From Siphonodentalium dalli (lineage: Eukaryota; Mollusca; Scaphopoda; Gadilida; Siphonodentaliidae): a stretch of 64,000 nt of DNA. Shown piece after piece: positions 54,501 through 57,492 of this stretch. Position 1 is the first letter of the stretch. Every line of letters starts with the position of its first letter. A program made the translations under genes and the position numbers. The stretch is from contig CP136064.1 in the NCBI GenBank assembly GCA_032622095.1, forward strand, positions 133,679,129 through 133,743,128, written 5' to 3'. The notes under the pieces are model-generated. The model saw only the letters and a program-made list of their open reading frames with translations. It searched no databases and was not told the DNA's origin.

Positions 54501-57492
54501 TGAATGACCCCAAAATTACTCGTTCCCATCTACATGTCAATATTAACATCCATGACAAATTTCATGATGATCAGACGAACAGTACGGCATGTAGCCCGTG
54601 CTAATGGATTGAATTTTGAAATCCAAGATGGCCGATGGCGGCCATGTTTTTTGGCCGAATGACCCCAAAATTACTCGTTCCCATCTACATGTCAATATTA
54701 ACATCCATGACAAATTTCATGATGATCAGACGAACAGTACGACATGTAGCCCGTGCTAATGGATTGAATTTTGAAATCCAAGATGGCCGATGGCGGCCAT
54801 GTTTTTTTTCCGAATTACCCCAAAATGACCCGTGCTAAAGGAAATTGTTGACGCATCACACACGCACATACACACACACGCGCAAACACGGACGACGGAT
54901 ACCAAGCCATGGCAATAGCTCAAACTTTACAAAGTAAAGTTGAGCTAAAAATTGTAAGCTCCAATCTGGAGGTCACCCCGGGGATCCATACGAAGTTTGG
55001 TGATGATCAGATGAGGGATGTGGCCTGTAGGGTGTGCCAACGGAAATTGTTGATGGATGCACTGATGACAGTTGCCAACCCATGGCATTAGCTCAAACTT
55101 TACATTGACAAGTTGAACTAAAAACCTTCACTTAAGATAATGATAATAACGCGATAGCCAAGTCAAAATTGACACATTCCGACACACACAGGTGAAGATG
55201 TGCATGATTAACCTGGATGTTACGAACTATGAAAGTGATCAGATGAAAATATCTTTTTGCGTTATCACATTATCTCATTGTGACAGAGGTGTTACCTTGA
55301 CCTTGATCATGCAATCGTAAAAATCAATCACTGTTAGAACATAATTCAAAATAATTAATGCAGTCAGGAATGTGGTGAACAGTACTGTTGATGATATAAA
55401 TAAGTCATCCACTGACTTAATTTGTGTATTATGTAATGTTCTTTACACACTCACTTGGTCAAAGTTACCCGGAGTGCATGTGTCGAATCTGGCCAGTTGT
55501 ACTGAAATTTGTACTAGTACTCAATTTCTACCCATGCCGTTTGTGAATTATTTCCAGCAGGTGCTTTTTTTTAGTTGAATTCACACAACATGTCCAGAAA
55601 AGGTGTCAAGGAGTCAGTCTAATTATGAATGGACATGTCTTTCAATGCAAATTACTGGAGTAAAAGTTAGTTGCAAATATATTTGGGTGTGACTTCGTTA
55701 GGCTAATAATGCAGTACTGATAATAAAACATATTTAAATCTGGCGTGTCTGCTTGTAAATTCCCTTAGAATTTTGGTCTATGTGTTTTAATTTTAAATTG
55801 ATTTTTAATTAATCAAGTGTAGCCTAATTAAAGAAAACAAATTAATTTAGAGTGTATACCATGCACACACTTGTCAGTTAAATGTTATGACTGCCTCACG
55901 TATTTATAACTTTTGCACTGGAGATTTGCATGAAATTTTCCATTCATATTTTGCAGGTGTACGGTCTTTATTTTAATTTACCATATCAGGATTCCTGAAA
56001 TAACTACGGAATTACTACTAATTTGTTAATGCTGAAGTATATAAAGCAGGGACCCCCCATAGGTCATGTCATGAATCTCTATACTCTGGCTGTTAATAAC
56101 AGTGGCTATGGGGGTTTAGCCAGAGTAGCCTCAGGGATTCATGGCATGATTGATCTAGGACCCCCCCATGAAACTGCATGACCATGCAGGATTTAGGCAT
56201 AACAGCCAAATTCCAGGCTTAAACTTATGCTGTGGAATTATAATATACGATGTGCTGGTAAAAAAAAAGTGTGATTGCGTTATCACATCATGTGTCTTGT
56301 TGCAAATTTCAACAAATCCTATGTAATACCTATACCCGAATATAGGTACAGGCCCGATAGTTTTATTTAAGCTGGAGTTGGCCCATTTGAAATTGTTTTT
56401 TACTATTCACTGTGTAAAATCTGAAAATGACAAGCACAATCAAGCGACTTCAAGCATGACTGCATATATACCATACCGTATGAGCCTATATTAATACTCT
56501 ACAATGTCACATGCGTTGTTCTCAGAAACGTAAACATGGATGATCCAAATTCCTGGAATCGGGCTAAAAATAGAATTACGACATCTCATATTAACACTGC
56601 GTACTGGTATCTCAGTAGATATGCCAGTTTATTTCTCAAGCACATGACTGTGCATGCATTATGTGTCATCGCGACTCACTAATAATAAAAAAAATTGCAT
56701 ATGCTATTTGGATAGACTTTGTTTATACTTGGAATGCGTAAATCTCCAAAAATAGTCGGAGTGCAGCGCTGATTAAAGGTGGTACAATTACATACATATT
56801 TGGGCATGCTCCCAGCGACTGATTTTGAAGATTTCCATATGGGTGGGGTTTTATTGTCCAGGTAAAATACGATATTTAGCAACCTGTGATCATCCCAATC
56901 AATAATAAAGATAGGCCTATAAAACATAAAAGCCCAATAAAAATCCAGAGTAATCCCGATACAGAACATTTCCAAACAGCATGCAGTGTTGTTTTCCGAT
57001 TATGATAATCCGAAATGAAAGTAAACTCCGAAAGAATCCAGACAGCTTATGTAAATATTGCGAAACGCTTCCGATATATGTTGAGTCATTTCCCCGATAT
57101 TAATTTCCCGATAACTGTAGTATATGCTATCAGAATCTATCGGGAAATAGGCTGATTTCCCGATAGTAGTTTTGGGATGACGCCTTCATGGCCATTTAAT
57201 GGAATAAAATGCAGTGGTGTTAAACCCGGAGTACACAAAGGTGTTACTTATATGTTCAAACACCAAAAAAGTCTATTTTTATTGAACATTATATAAACAC
57301 CAAGTTATGGCACTCACATGTTGGTAATGTCTGACAACAAAGGCAATCTCTTTTTTCTCTGCTAACTCAGCCAGTTCTCTGAATAGAGAATTAAATGACC
57401 GGGTACCAATATGGCCATACATAATTACCACTACATCGGCATTCGTCGACCCAGGGTATATGTGGTCAAACTGGTACAGCATTGTCTTTCCT
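3459..57492 (-). CDS. UGGT1: UGGT gene, partial: 15 internal exons
   Basis: UDP-glucose:glycoprotein glucosyltransferase is a soluble ER-lumen enzyme that re-glucosylates misfolded N-glycoproteins so that they rebind calnexin/calreticulin. Fifteen minus-strand blocks, listed separately, match animal UGGT in collinear order. Exon lengths from 5' to 3' are 175, 97, 70, 101, 100, 61, 156, 90, 120, 86, 136, 123, 165, 124 and 114 bp, 1718 bp in all (about 572 codons). Every junction keeps frame with GT donors and AG acceptors. The coverage corresponds, from memory of the human protein, to roughly residues 150-660 of about 1550: most of Trx1, then Trx2, Trx3 and the linker to Trx4. The signal peptide, start of Trx1, Trx4 onward and the GT24 catalytic domain are outside the window. 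No stop or frameshift interrupts the exons, so the gene looks functional. The symbol follows the human orthologue; invertebrates usually have a single UGGT. Confidence 0.93.
3899..4022 (-). CDS. UGGT1: UGGT exon n (end of Trx3)
   Basis: This 124-bp exon (phase 0 in, phase 1 out) encodes FIMDKDNVMPRLNSRVLST, matching human YIMNQPNVVPRINSRILTA, then LTLDFTDDM. The acceptor is GCAATCAG and the donor GTGAGT. Confidence 0.95.
4481..4645 (-). CDS. UGGT1: UGGT exon m (Trx3 cis-Pro region)
   Basis: This 165-bp exon has phase 0 at both ends. It encodes FLQRSGLSEFPQVLINGVAL, against human YYEQTGVGPLPVVLFNGMPF, the segment that returns to the thioredoxin sheet. It ends TTQMQSDVYQ, matching TTTFFQRAVY. 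The donor is GTAAGA. Confidence 0.95.
4882..5575. mobile_element. piggyBac-like MITE, TTAA-flanked
   Basis: The 694-bp element is flanked by TTAA at 4878-4881 and 5576-5579. Its ends are inverted repeats: CCCTTTGAGCCC at the left and, inverted, CCCTTTGAACCA at the right. TTAA duplication with ends starting CCC is the hallmark of the piggyBac superfamily. Two internal direct repeats about 320 bp apart carry 'GTAGTTGCC(A/T)AGCAAC'. No transposase is encoded. Confidence 0.8.
5757..5838. repeat. 41-bp tandem duplication
   Basis: Two adjacent units of 41 bp (5757-5797 and 5798-5838), starting GATGATCACATAAACCTTTT, are almost identical. It is a recent local duplication in an intron. The surrounding stretches 5580-5756 and 5839-6684 show no other feature. 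Confidence 0.85.
6685..6807 (-). CDS. UGGT1: UGGT exon l (Trx3 helical insert)
   Basis: This 123-bp exon has phase 0 at both ends. It encodes IKPSLIMKLFEENYPDADKE and MVFGADNEYNTMRK, aligned by position with the human segment VEHVVSVLEKKYPYVEVNSI, LGIDSAYDRNRK. The acceptor CTTGGAAG has a poor pyrimidine tract, so its left limit is less certain than the others. The donor is GTATAA. Confidence 0.86.
7343..7414. mobile_element. miniature piggyBac-like element, 72 bp
   Basis: TTAA at 7339-7342 and 7415-7418 flanks inverted ends CACGTTCACTGCCAAC and, inverted, CATGTTCACTGTCAAC, which match at 14 of 16 positions. The whole insert is 72 bp, close to the minimum for a mobile TTAA element, and may be a solo palindromic derivative. 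Confidence 0.65.
7473..7608 (-). CDS. UGGT1: UGGT exon k (Trx3)
   Basis: This 136-bp exon (phase 2 in, phase 0 out) encodes IAVIFAVNFDPAVDGKTDSG and VAFSRAYNYLMQEE, corresponding to human IGFIFVVN, DVDGMQDAG and VAVLRAYNYVAQE. The donor is GTGAGC. Confidence 0.94.
8125..8290. mobile_element. TTAA-type element end, second family
   Basis: It starts TTAACCCTTTACCCATTAGG. About 150 bp match, in inverted orientation, the segment ending at 40333 (shared 'AACGTCACTG', 'CAGTGAAAGGTGAT', 'ATCAGTATTTAT', 'TTGATGTTGTTTAT'). Only this end is recognisable. From 8290 to 9423 I see no further feature. Confidence 0.55.
9428..10987. mobile_element. piggyBac-like element with internal repeats
   Basis: The 1560-bp element has TTAA at 9424-9427 and 10988-10991. 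The left end is CCCATTGAACCC and the right end, inverted, is CCCTTTGAACCC. The interior holds three direct repeats that start near 9530, 9897 and 10289 (spacing about 367 and 392 bp) with 'ATGTTCAA(A/G)TGGTG'. The right part contains GCGCATGCGC-like motifs and paired 'GGCCGCTTTTGC(G/A)GCCAG' segments. There is no transposase ORF. Confidence 0.8.
11623..13579. mobile_element. hAT-like element with nested insertion
   Basis: Perfect 12-bp terminal inverted repeats CAGGGTTGTCAA / TTGACAACCCTG are flanked by the identical 8-bp duplication CTATAACG at 11615-11622 and 13580-13587. An 8-bp duplication with CAGGG ends is typical of hAT. Subterminal regions carry GGTACCGGTACCGG-type motifs at both ends. 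A TTAA-flanked element (11743-12497) is inserted inside, so the original was about 1.2 kb. No intact transposase is seen. Confidence 0.88.
11743..12497. mobile_element. piggyBac-like MITE nested in hAT-like element
   Basis: The 755-bp element has TTAA at 11739-11742 and 12498-12501. The left end is CCCTTTGAACCC and the right end is its exact inverted copy, GGGTTCAAAGGG. It belongs to the same family as the elements at 4882 and 9428. Because it splits the hAT-like element, it inserted later. Confidence 0.88.
13954..14039 (-). CDS. UGGT1: UGGT exon j (start of Trx3)
   Basis: This 86-bp exon (phase 0 in, phase 2 out) encodes VLIVDPMEKESQELIKTTEA and FLVHNAPFR, matching human VFIVDPAHETTAELMNTAEM and FLSNHIPLR. 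It opens the third thioredoxin-like fold. The donor is the consensus GTAAGT. Confidence 0.93.
14830..15150. repeat. ~160-bp core repeats, 'GAGATAT' family
   Basis: Two units about 159 bp apart (near 14838 and 14997) share 'GA(T/C)GAACATC(C/T)G' and 'GGTTGAGATAT' / 'GGCTGAGATAT', followed by CAGACAGACA tracts and a GGGGGCATAATG end. Related single fragments occur at 4300-4390 and 45895-45985. Probably a relic of another Helentron-like family. The neighbouring stretches 14040-14830 and 15150-15713 hold nothing else I recognise. Confidence 0.55.
15714..15833 (-). CDS. UGGT1: UGGT exon i (Trx2-Trx3)
   Basis: This 120-bp exon has phase 0 at both ends. It encodes YVNDLENDKKYKNWPRNVQE and LLRPTFPGMLRHIAKNMFHM, against human WVNNLEVDSRYNSWPSSLQE and LLRPTFPGVIRQIRKNLHNM. 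The RPTFPG signature is diagnostic of UGGT. The donor is GTGAGT. Confidence 0.95.
16529..17880. mobile_element. hAT-like element inside family A copy 2
   Basis: The 1352-bp insertion is flanked by the identical 8-bp duplication GTCTAAGT (16521-16528 and 17881-17888). The ends TAGTCCCCTGAGAACC and, inverted, TAGGGCCCTGCGAACC match at 13 of 16 positions. Subterminal GGTTCGGTTCGATTCGAAAC-like motifs occur near both ends. Removing it restores the family A sequence seen at 29095-29115, which confirms the boundaries. Family C cores are embedded at 17105-17790. Confidence 0.9.
17105..17790 (+). repeat. Family C core repeats (~174 bp)
   Basis: The motif 'ACCATACCAAATAT(C/T)AGCT' with 'CCAGCGGTTGCTGAACAATA' recurs at about 17124, 17468 and 17642; the last two are 174 bp apart. 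The array ends in a GGAC/GTAC tract and a hairpin (CCGACTTCAAGTCGG) followed by GGGGCATAATAA. This end resembles Helentron-like 3' ends and lies wholly inside the hAT-like element. Confidence 0.75.
19320..19690. mobile_element. hAT-like MITE, 371 bp
   Basis: The exact 8-bp duplication ATAGCCTG lies at 19312-19319 and 19691-19698. Terminal inverted repeats TAGTGATGTGCGGTTTT and TAGTGATGTGCAGTTTT (the latter from the right end, inverted) differ at one position in 17. Subterminal regions are rich in AAACCAAAACC-type repeats. The sequence between it and the next exon (19699-20319) shows nothing else. Confidence 0.92.
20320..20409 (-). CDS. UGGT1: UGGT exon h (Trx2-Trx3)
   Basis: This 90-bp exon has phase 0 at both ends. 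It encodes GQEMKKLLLMDTSSESTEKY and ALDIRHSAIV, corresponding to human GLSLHNVLKLNIQPSEADY and AVDIRSPAIS. A long polypyrimidine tract precedes the acceptor, and the donor is GTGAGT. Confidence 0.92.
20837..20950 (+). mobile_element. Helentron-like family A, 5' fragment (copy 3)
   Basis: The cap has one mismatch (ATGTCAATGACAC, 20842-20854). It is followed by TGTAGTTCAACATG and the family A leader ('GGAGCGATTAGGAACTCGGA', 'AAGTTGAATGTC'). No cores follow; the copy ends just before the element at 20967. The exon-side stretch 20410-20836 holds nothing else recognised. Confidence 0.75.
20967..21820. mobile_element. hAT-like element, CAGGGTTTCC ends
   Basis: The ends CAGGGTTTCCGCTA and, inverted, CAGGGTTTCCACTA differ at one position in 14. 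The direct repeat ATAAATA flanks both sides (7 bp, one short of the usual 8 for hAT). The 854-bp interior has GGGG-rich subterminal segments at both ends and no transposase I recognise. Confidence 0.75.
22194..22248. repeat. Short palindrome
   Basis: The arms GTAAATTAGGTATGGACC and GGTCCAGACCTAATTTAC face each other across about 15 bp, with one mismatch. It could be a folded relic of a small inverted-repeat element. The rest of 21821-22502 shows nothing recognisable. Confidence 0.7.
22503..22937 (+). mobile_element. Helentron-like family A, copy 4 (3' truncated)
   Basis: The cap GTGTCAATGACAC (22508-22520) is followed by TGTAGCTCAACTTGG and the normal leader. Two to three cores ('CCAAGATGGCCGCTGGCAGC' at 22828-22847) end abruptly near 22937. 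There is no CA tract and no 3' hairpin. Confidence 0.82.
23560..24565. repeat. Duplicated 'CCATGTTGGACGCCATCTTG' unit
   Basis: Two copies about 0.68 kb apart (23737-23880 and 24421-24565) share CCATGTTGGACGCCATCTTG, a GGATTTTAGC(G/A)GATTTT segment, GAGATTCTCCC(A/G)CG and 'CTTCTTT(G/A)CCAATT'. Between them lie three repeats of GCCATTTTGGCA (23920-23970). No ends are visible. Probably a relic repeat with long cores. Confidence 0.65.
24999..25133. repeat. Foldback next to UGGT exon g
   Basis: The arms TTCAGAATTAAGAAGGGTGA (plus strand) and CACCCTTCTAATTCTGAAG are inverted copies that extend through GACTAACGCC / CGTTAGTCTTGATT, about 35 bp per arm, around a 60-bp loop. It is intronic, about 90 bp beyond the 3' end of the exon at 25222-25377. 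Confidence 0.75.
25222..25377 (-). CDS. UGGT1: UGGT exon g (Trx2 core)
   Basis: This 156-bp exon has phase 0 at both ends. It encodes GDSALYLNGLSLDMEVYDVF followed by EARFMEGLHSFGFK, nearly matching human GDSALFINGLHMDLDTQDIF and EARVMEGLHRLGI. The acceptor is TGTTTTCAG and the donor GTCAGT. A palindrome lies about 90 bp away at 24999-25133, and an 85-bp piece of the intron just upstream is repeated near 28320. Confidence 0.95.
25411..28405. repeat. 85-bp intronic segment repeated 2.9 kb apart
   Basis: 25411-25490 and 28317-28403 are direct copies sharing 'ATGTCCTCAGTTCCCCAACA' and 'ATTGAAGACTCT(G/A)GCAA', at roughly 85-90 percent identity. The first copy lies just upstream (gene sense) of UGGT exon g. 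Between the copies I see a 24-bp duplication (TACTATCGAGACAGAAGTCA at about 26179 and 26226), a TGTAATTG-rich tract (26990-27110) and nothing else. Confidence 0.75.
26848..27117. mobile_element. Possible hAT-like MITE with TGTAAT repeats
   Basis: The direct repeat TTCCTTGC at 26840-26847 and 27118-27125 brackets a 270-bp segment ending in dense (TGTAAT)n-type repeats. Both ends carry AATTACATT in inverted orientation, but the outermost bases do not form a clean inverted repeat. It could also be microsatellite growth with a chance 8-bp match. Confidence 0.3.
29004..29841 (+). mobile_element. Helentron-like family A, copy 5
   Basis: The cap GTGTCAATGACAC (29009-29021) is followed by TGTAGATCAACTTAG, an uninterrupted leader, and about four cores of roughly 160 bp. 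A CACACACGCACACACA tract, GGACGACAG and CATGGCAATAGCTCA follow. The terminal hairpin is lost. The leader at 29095-29115 is the empty-site reference for the insertion in copy 2. Upstream, 28406-29003 shows nothing. Confidence 0.88.
29955..30075. repeat. Family E core fragment
   Basis: It carries 'TTGACTGAAAAATGTAGGAA', 'AGCTCGGACAAAATT' and a GGGGGGTATAATAA-like end. The same block recurs at 35930-36150 and 40735-41240. No 5' cap is visible. The remainder up to the next exon (30076-31532) has no recognisable feature. Confidence 0.6.
31533..31593 (-). CDS. UGGT1: UGGT exon f (Trx2)
   Basis: This is the shortest exon (61 bp; phase 2 in, phase 0 out). It encodes SLAQVNVLNDMKAEVKKNQQ, matching the human segment that ends ELRTEVEENQK. 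The donor is GTTTTT, a weak site, but the junction is supported because the next exon begins YFETY where human has YFKGT. Confidence 0.88.
31996..32395. repeat. Family D tandem cores (~161-175 bp)
   Basis: About 2.3 units share 'CCTGG(C/T)TTGC(G/A)', 'GGAAATGAGCCCTGTGA' (near 32071 and 32232) and 'AAACAAAGTCCAATAACTC' (near 32110 and 32283). Element ends are not visible. From 32396 to 33410 I see nothing further. Confidence 0.65.
33411..33893. mobile_element. Foldback element with long inverted ends
   Basis: The left arm (33411-33560) starts AAAGGGGCACATATGAG. The right arm (about 33775-33893) ends CTCATATATGCCCCTTT. The arms continue as imperfect inverted copies through GGTGGGTCA / TGACCCAT and GGCTGAGAATAAA / TTTATTCTCAGCC. 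It is about 480 bp and non-coding; the target duplication cannot be assigned. Confidence 0.75.
33760..34075. repeat. ~130-bp repeats 'CATCTGAGGTCAA'
   Basis: Near 33773, 33893 and 34038 the motif (T/A)CATCTGA(G/T)GTCAA(A/C)(G/A)G recurs after TTTAA, at 120-145 bp spacing. The first unit overlaps the right arm of the foldback at 33411-33893, so that element's arm probably derives from this repeat. Confidence 0.55.
34250..34366. mobile_element. hAT-like end, truncated
   Basis: The segment is full of CGATA/TATCGG repeats and ends CCGATAATCGGTACATCACTA, whose inverse starts TAGTGATGTACCG. This resembles the TAGTGATGTGC ends of the MITE at 19320-19690. No partner end is found to the left. The rest of 34076-35330 shows only an (AAT)n tract near 34775. 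Confidence 0.4.
35330..36370. repeat. Families C and E core fragments flanking exon e
   Basis: 35330-35620 carries two family C cores ('GGGGCATAACTCTGTCAGAA', 'GAACATGACCTGTATTT', 'GTTATCATCC'). 35930-36150 carries two family E cores ('AAAAATGTAG', 'AGCTCGGACAAAATTG'). 36230-36370 carries one more C core ('AACTTGACCTGTATTTTTAT') and an ACAGACAGATGGACACCGCT tail. They lie on both sides of the exon at 35742-35841. Confidence 0.6.
35742..35841 (-). CDS. UGGT1: UGGT exon e (start of Trx2)
   Basis: This 100-bp exon (phase 1 in, phase 2 out) encodes DLSFQAAQTILNANSTECLK and ends ISQNFPTEAR, matching human DLSFQTAARIL and LSQNFPTKAR. It contains one N-glycosylation sequon, NST, plausible because the domain is in the ER lumen. 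The donor is GTTCGT. Confidence 0.94.
38274..40172. mobile_element. Possible piggyBac-like element, CCCTTTGAACC end
   Basis: The left end TTTAACCCTTTGAACCTGATAG includes TTAA at 38270-38273. It is followed by GCGCATG(A/C)GCATAG motifs near 38510 and 38730, like those in the element at 9428. A candidate right end, GCTAAAGGGTTATAAAGG (about 40168), inverted gives TTATAACCCTTTAGC, so the TTAA would have mutated. The interior is AT-rich without a recognisable ORF. The stretch 36371-38269 shows nothing firm. Confidence 0.4.
40188..40333. mobile_element. TTAA-type element end, second family, inverted
   Basis: It ends GGGTAAATGG then TTAA (40330-40333). Its inverse matches the segment 8125-8290, so it is a second copy of that family. 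Its other end is not recognised, possibly because the element at 38274 interrupts it. Confidence 0.5.
40436..40512 (+). repeat. Helentron-like family B tail fragment
   Basis: Following GACGGACAGACAGACTG, the sequence GACTATAGCTCCACTTGAGC with CTTCTCAG corresponds to the 3' tail of family B (59590-59636 and 61420-61460). Only the tail survives. Confidence 0.55.
40562..40662 (-). CDS. UGGT1: UGGT exon d (Trx1-Trx2 link)
   Basis: This 101-bp exon (phase 2 in, phase 1 out) encodes ELHPDKLDSLKSFRKHLIDT and ends ELSPLKVWELQ, against human DLHPDLEGQLKELRKHLVES and MAPLKVWQLQ. The acceptor is TTTTTCAG and the donor GTAACT. Confidence 0.94.
40735..41240. repeat. Family E core array
   Basis: Three blocks carry 'TTGACCGGAAAATGTAGGAA', 'AGCTCGGACAAAGTT' or 'AGCACTGACAAAATTG', near 40805, 40912 and 41200. 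The last ends in GTATCCACGGACAGATG. They are interspersed with GGGGGGTAAAAAAAAGTC stretches. From 41241 to 42080 I see nothing except AT-rich intron. Confidence 0.6.
42081..42150 (-). CDS. UGGT1: UGGT exon c (acidic linker)
   Basis: This short 70-bp exon (phase 1 in, phase 2 out) encodes an acidic linker followed by DDEVGGFVFPKLK, matching human IDEVQGFLFGKLR. The acceptor is TATTGCAG and the donor GTGAGT. The acidic residues before the conserved part differ from the human sequence, as expected of a linker. Confidence 0.9.
42272..42300. repeat. (GCACCTA)4 microsatellite
   Basis: Four tandem 7-bp units GCACCTA form a short minisatellite in the intron. The surrounding intron, 42151-43899, has no other feature I recognise. 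Confidence 0.9.
43900..44402 (+). repeat. Family C core array with 3' hairpin
   Basis: Cores carry 'GCCCATAACTCTGGGAAAAA', 'GAACTTGACCTGTATTTTTA', 'GAGTTATCATCCGGAAACC' and 'CAAGTTTCAATCAAATCGGA'. After a GGACGGAC tract the array ends in the inverted pair GTCCCCCAAAAA / TTTTTCGGGGGAC (44371-44401), a hairpin at the position expected of a Helentron-like 3' end. Confidence 0.7.
44615..45870. mobile_element. TTAA-flanked element with CACGTCAAATCACGTC ends
   Basis: The 1256-bp element has TTAA at 44611-44614 and 45871-45874. The right end, inverted, reads CTCTTTAACCCTCAATGACG; the left begins CTCTTTAACACTCAAA and then carries CCCTCAATGACGTGATTTGA twice, 33 bp apart. The subterminal duplication is on the left only. 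No transposase is seen. It is piggyBac-like by target site, but the ends start CTC rather than CCC. Confidence 0.75.
46388..47365 (+). mobile_element. Helentron-like family A, copy 6
   Basis: The cap has one mismatch (GTCTCAATGACAC, 46393-46405). It is followed by TGTAGCTCAACTTGG, the leader, and about five diverged cores of the 'AAGTTTGGTGATGATCGGAT' subtype. The tail has a short ACGATTGGATGAC in place of the CA tract, and the 3' hairpin AACTTGACTTCGTCAAGTT. It ends 26 bp before the UGGT exon at 47392-47488. Confidence 0.88.
47392..47488 (-). CDS. UGGT1: UGGT exon b (end of Trx1)
   Basis: This 97-bp exon runs from phase 0 to phase 1. It encodes LSGYGVELALKSTEYKAKDD, nearly identical to the human LSGYGVELAIKSTEYKAKDD, one of the most conserved stretches of the N-terminal region. 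The acceptor is CTCAAACAG and the donor GTTCGT. Confidence 0.95.
48427..49291 (+). mobile_element. Helentron-like family A, copy 7
   Basis: The cap GTGTCAATGACAC (48432-48444) precedes TGTAGCTCAACTTAGGTAGG. This leader is the same as in copy 9 at 62090, so the two form a subfamily. About five mixed cores follow, then GGACGACAACCCATAGCAAT and the hairpin tail ending GTTGAGCTG. The exon-side region 47489-48426 shows nothing else. Confidence 0.88.
49629..49905 (+). mobile_element. Helentron-like family A core fragment
   Basis: Two diverged cores ('AGTGATGCAAAGAGTAGAAT', 'CCAAGATGGCCACTAGCAGC') without cap or tail. It may be a solo remnant. The following 49906-50603 has no clear feature apart from a short codon-like stretch near 50065-50150. 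Confidence 0.6.
50620..51933 (-). mobile_element. 5'-truncated LINE with poly(A) and TSD
   Basis: On the minus strand the C-terminal part of a LINE ORF2 is readable. Blocks DRHMFINKEWIKNNIFFIND, CYQGLLNAIPSHWR, KRLGKPISGLNWSEIYKHPY and a zinc-knuckle-like CTFCGNSRETVLHLFYKC (C-x2-C-x8-H-x4-C) are followed by IYLCKMRKNNPTLIGLIEYL. There is one stop near 51783 and single-base frameshifts near 51538 and 51248, so it is dead. A poly(A) tract (50620-50637 as T on plus) ends it. A 17-bp duplication, TTTCAG(T/C)GGTATAAATT, flanks it at 50604-50620 and 51934-51950. Length is about 1.3 kb against several kb for a full LINE. Confidence 0.88.
51951..52563. other. Intron with CATGTGA motif cluster
   Basis: There is no gene. 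52310-52335 has an ATTGGT (inverted CCAAT) and a CCGCCC motif. 52396-52443 has three (A/G)TCATGTGA(C/T) motifs about 20-25 bp apart. This could be a chance or regulatory E-box cluster; no promoter can be assigned. Confidence 0.35.
52564..52731. repeat. Near-perfect foldback, 76-bp arms
   Basis: The left arm (52564-52639) starts GGGGATAACAGTGTGGTGTT and ends TTAATGGGC. The right arm (52655-52731) starts GCCCATTAA and ends CACACTGTTATCCCC. The arms match almost perfectly across the full length, with a GC-rich loop of 15 bp. A diverged relative of the arm (GGATATAACGGTGTGGTCTT) is at about 53131, which suggests a mobile foldback family. It would form a long stable hairpin. Confidence 0.9.
52732..53559. 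other. Intron, locally GC-rich, no gene recognised
   Basis: 53130-53165 resembles the foldback arm at 52564. 53230-53420 is richer in CpG than its surroundings and has GGGCGCC and TGACGTCA motifs. The short ORFs here match nothing I know. Confidence 0.4.
53560..54947 (+). mobile_element. Helentron-like family A, copy 8 (8 cores)
   Basis: The cap is half lost (AATGACAC at 53564) but TGTAGCTCAACTTTG remains. Eight cores start near 53659, 53821, 53988, 54146, 54307, 54470, 54627 and 54781 (spacing 154-167 bp), with AAGATGGCTGCTGGCGGCCA and CATCTACATGTCAATATTAA. It ends with a CACACACGCACATACACACA tract, GGACGACGGATACC and the full hairpin tail TTGAGCTA. This is the best-preserved tail and core array. 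Confidence 0.92.
54951..55122 (+). mobile_element. Helentron-like family A, tail-only copy
   Basis: One core of the 'AAGTTTGGTGATGATCAGAT' subtype is joined to a tail (CCCATGGCATTAGCTCAAAC, hairpin TACATTGACAAGTTGAAC). It abuts the end of copy 8 and lacks a cap, so it is either a tandem insertion or part of a longer composite. Confidence 0.7.
55123..56047. other. UGGT intron, no feature recognised
   Basis: AT-rich intron sequence. I see no element ends, repeats or exon-like blocks. Confidence 0.5.
56048..56170. repeat. Foldback with ACCCCCCAT ends
   Basis: The left arm GGGACCCCCCATAGGTCATG ... CTCTGGCT and right arm AGCCAGAGTAGCCTCAGGGA ... GGACCCCCCCATG are imperfect inverted copies of about 45-50 bp around a 30-bp loop. 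A related half (AGCCAGAGTATAAATTCATG) is at about 61948, so it is a repeated family. The rest of 56171-57317 holds nothing I recognise. Confidence 0.7.
57318..57492 (-). CDS. UGGT1: UGGT exon a (Trx1)
   Basis: This is the first UGGT exon seen in transcription order (175 bp). It begins with one base completing a codon from an upstream exon and ends in phase 0. The acceptor is TTTTACAG and the donor GTGAGT. The product includes DHIYPGSTNADVVVIMYG and ends VVRHYQH, matching human GDHRYPSSNPESPVVIFYS...VFRHYIF. This is the Trx1 beta-strand that lacks a CxxC active site in all UGGTs. The intron that follows is 9829 bp, the longest here. Confidence 0.93.

Noticed and set aside
53560-54947. Regularly spaced repeats as a CRISPR-like array
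   Set aside because: The units are ~160 bp with no unique spacers between short repeats, the genome is animal, and the cap and tail identify a transposable element.
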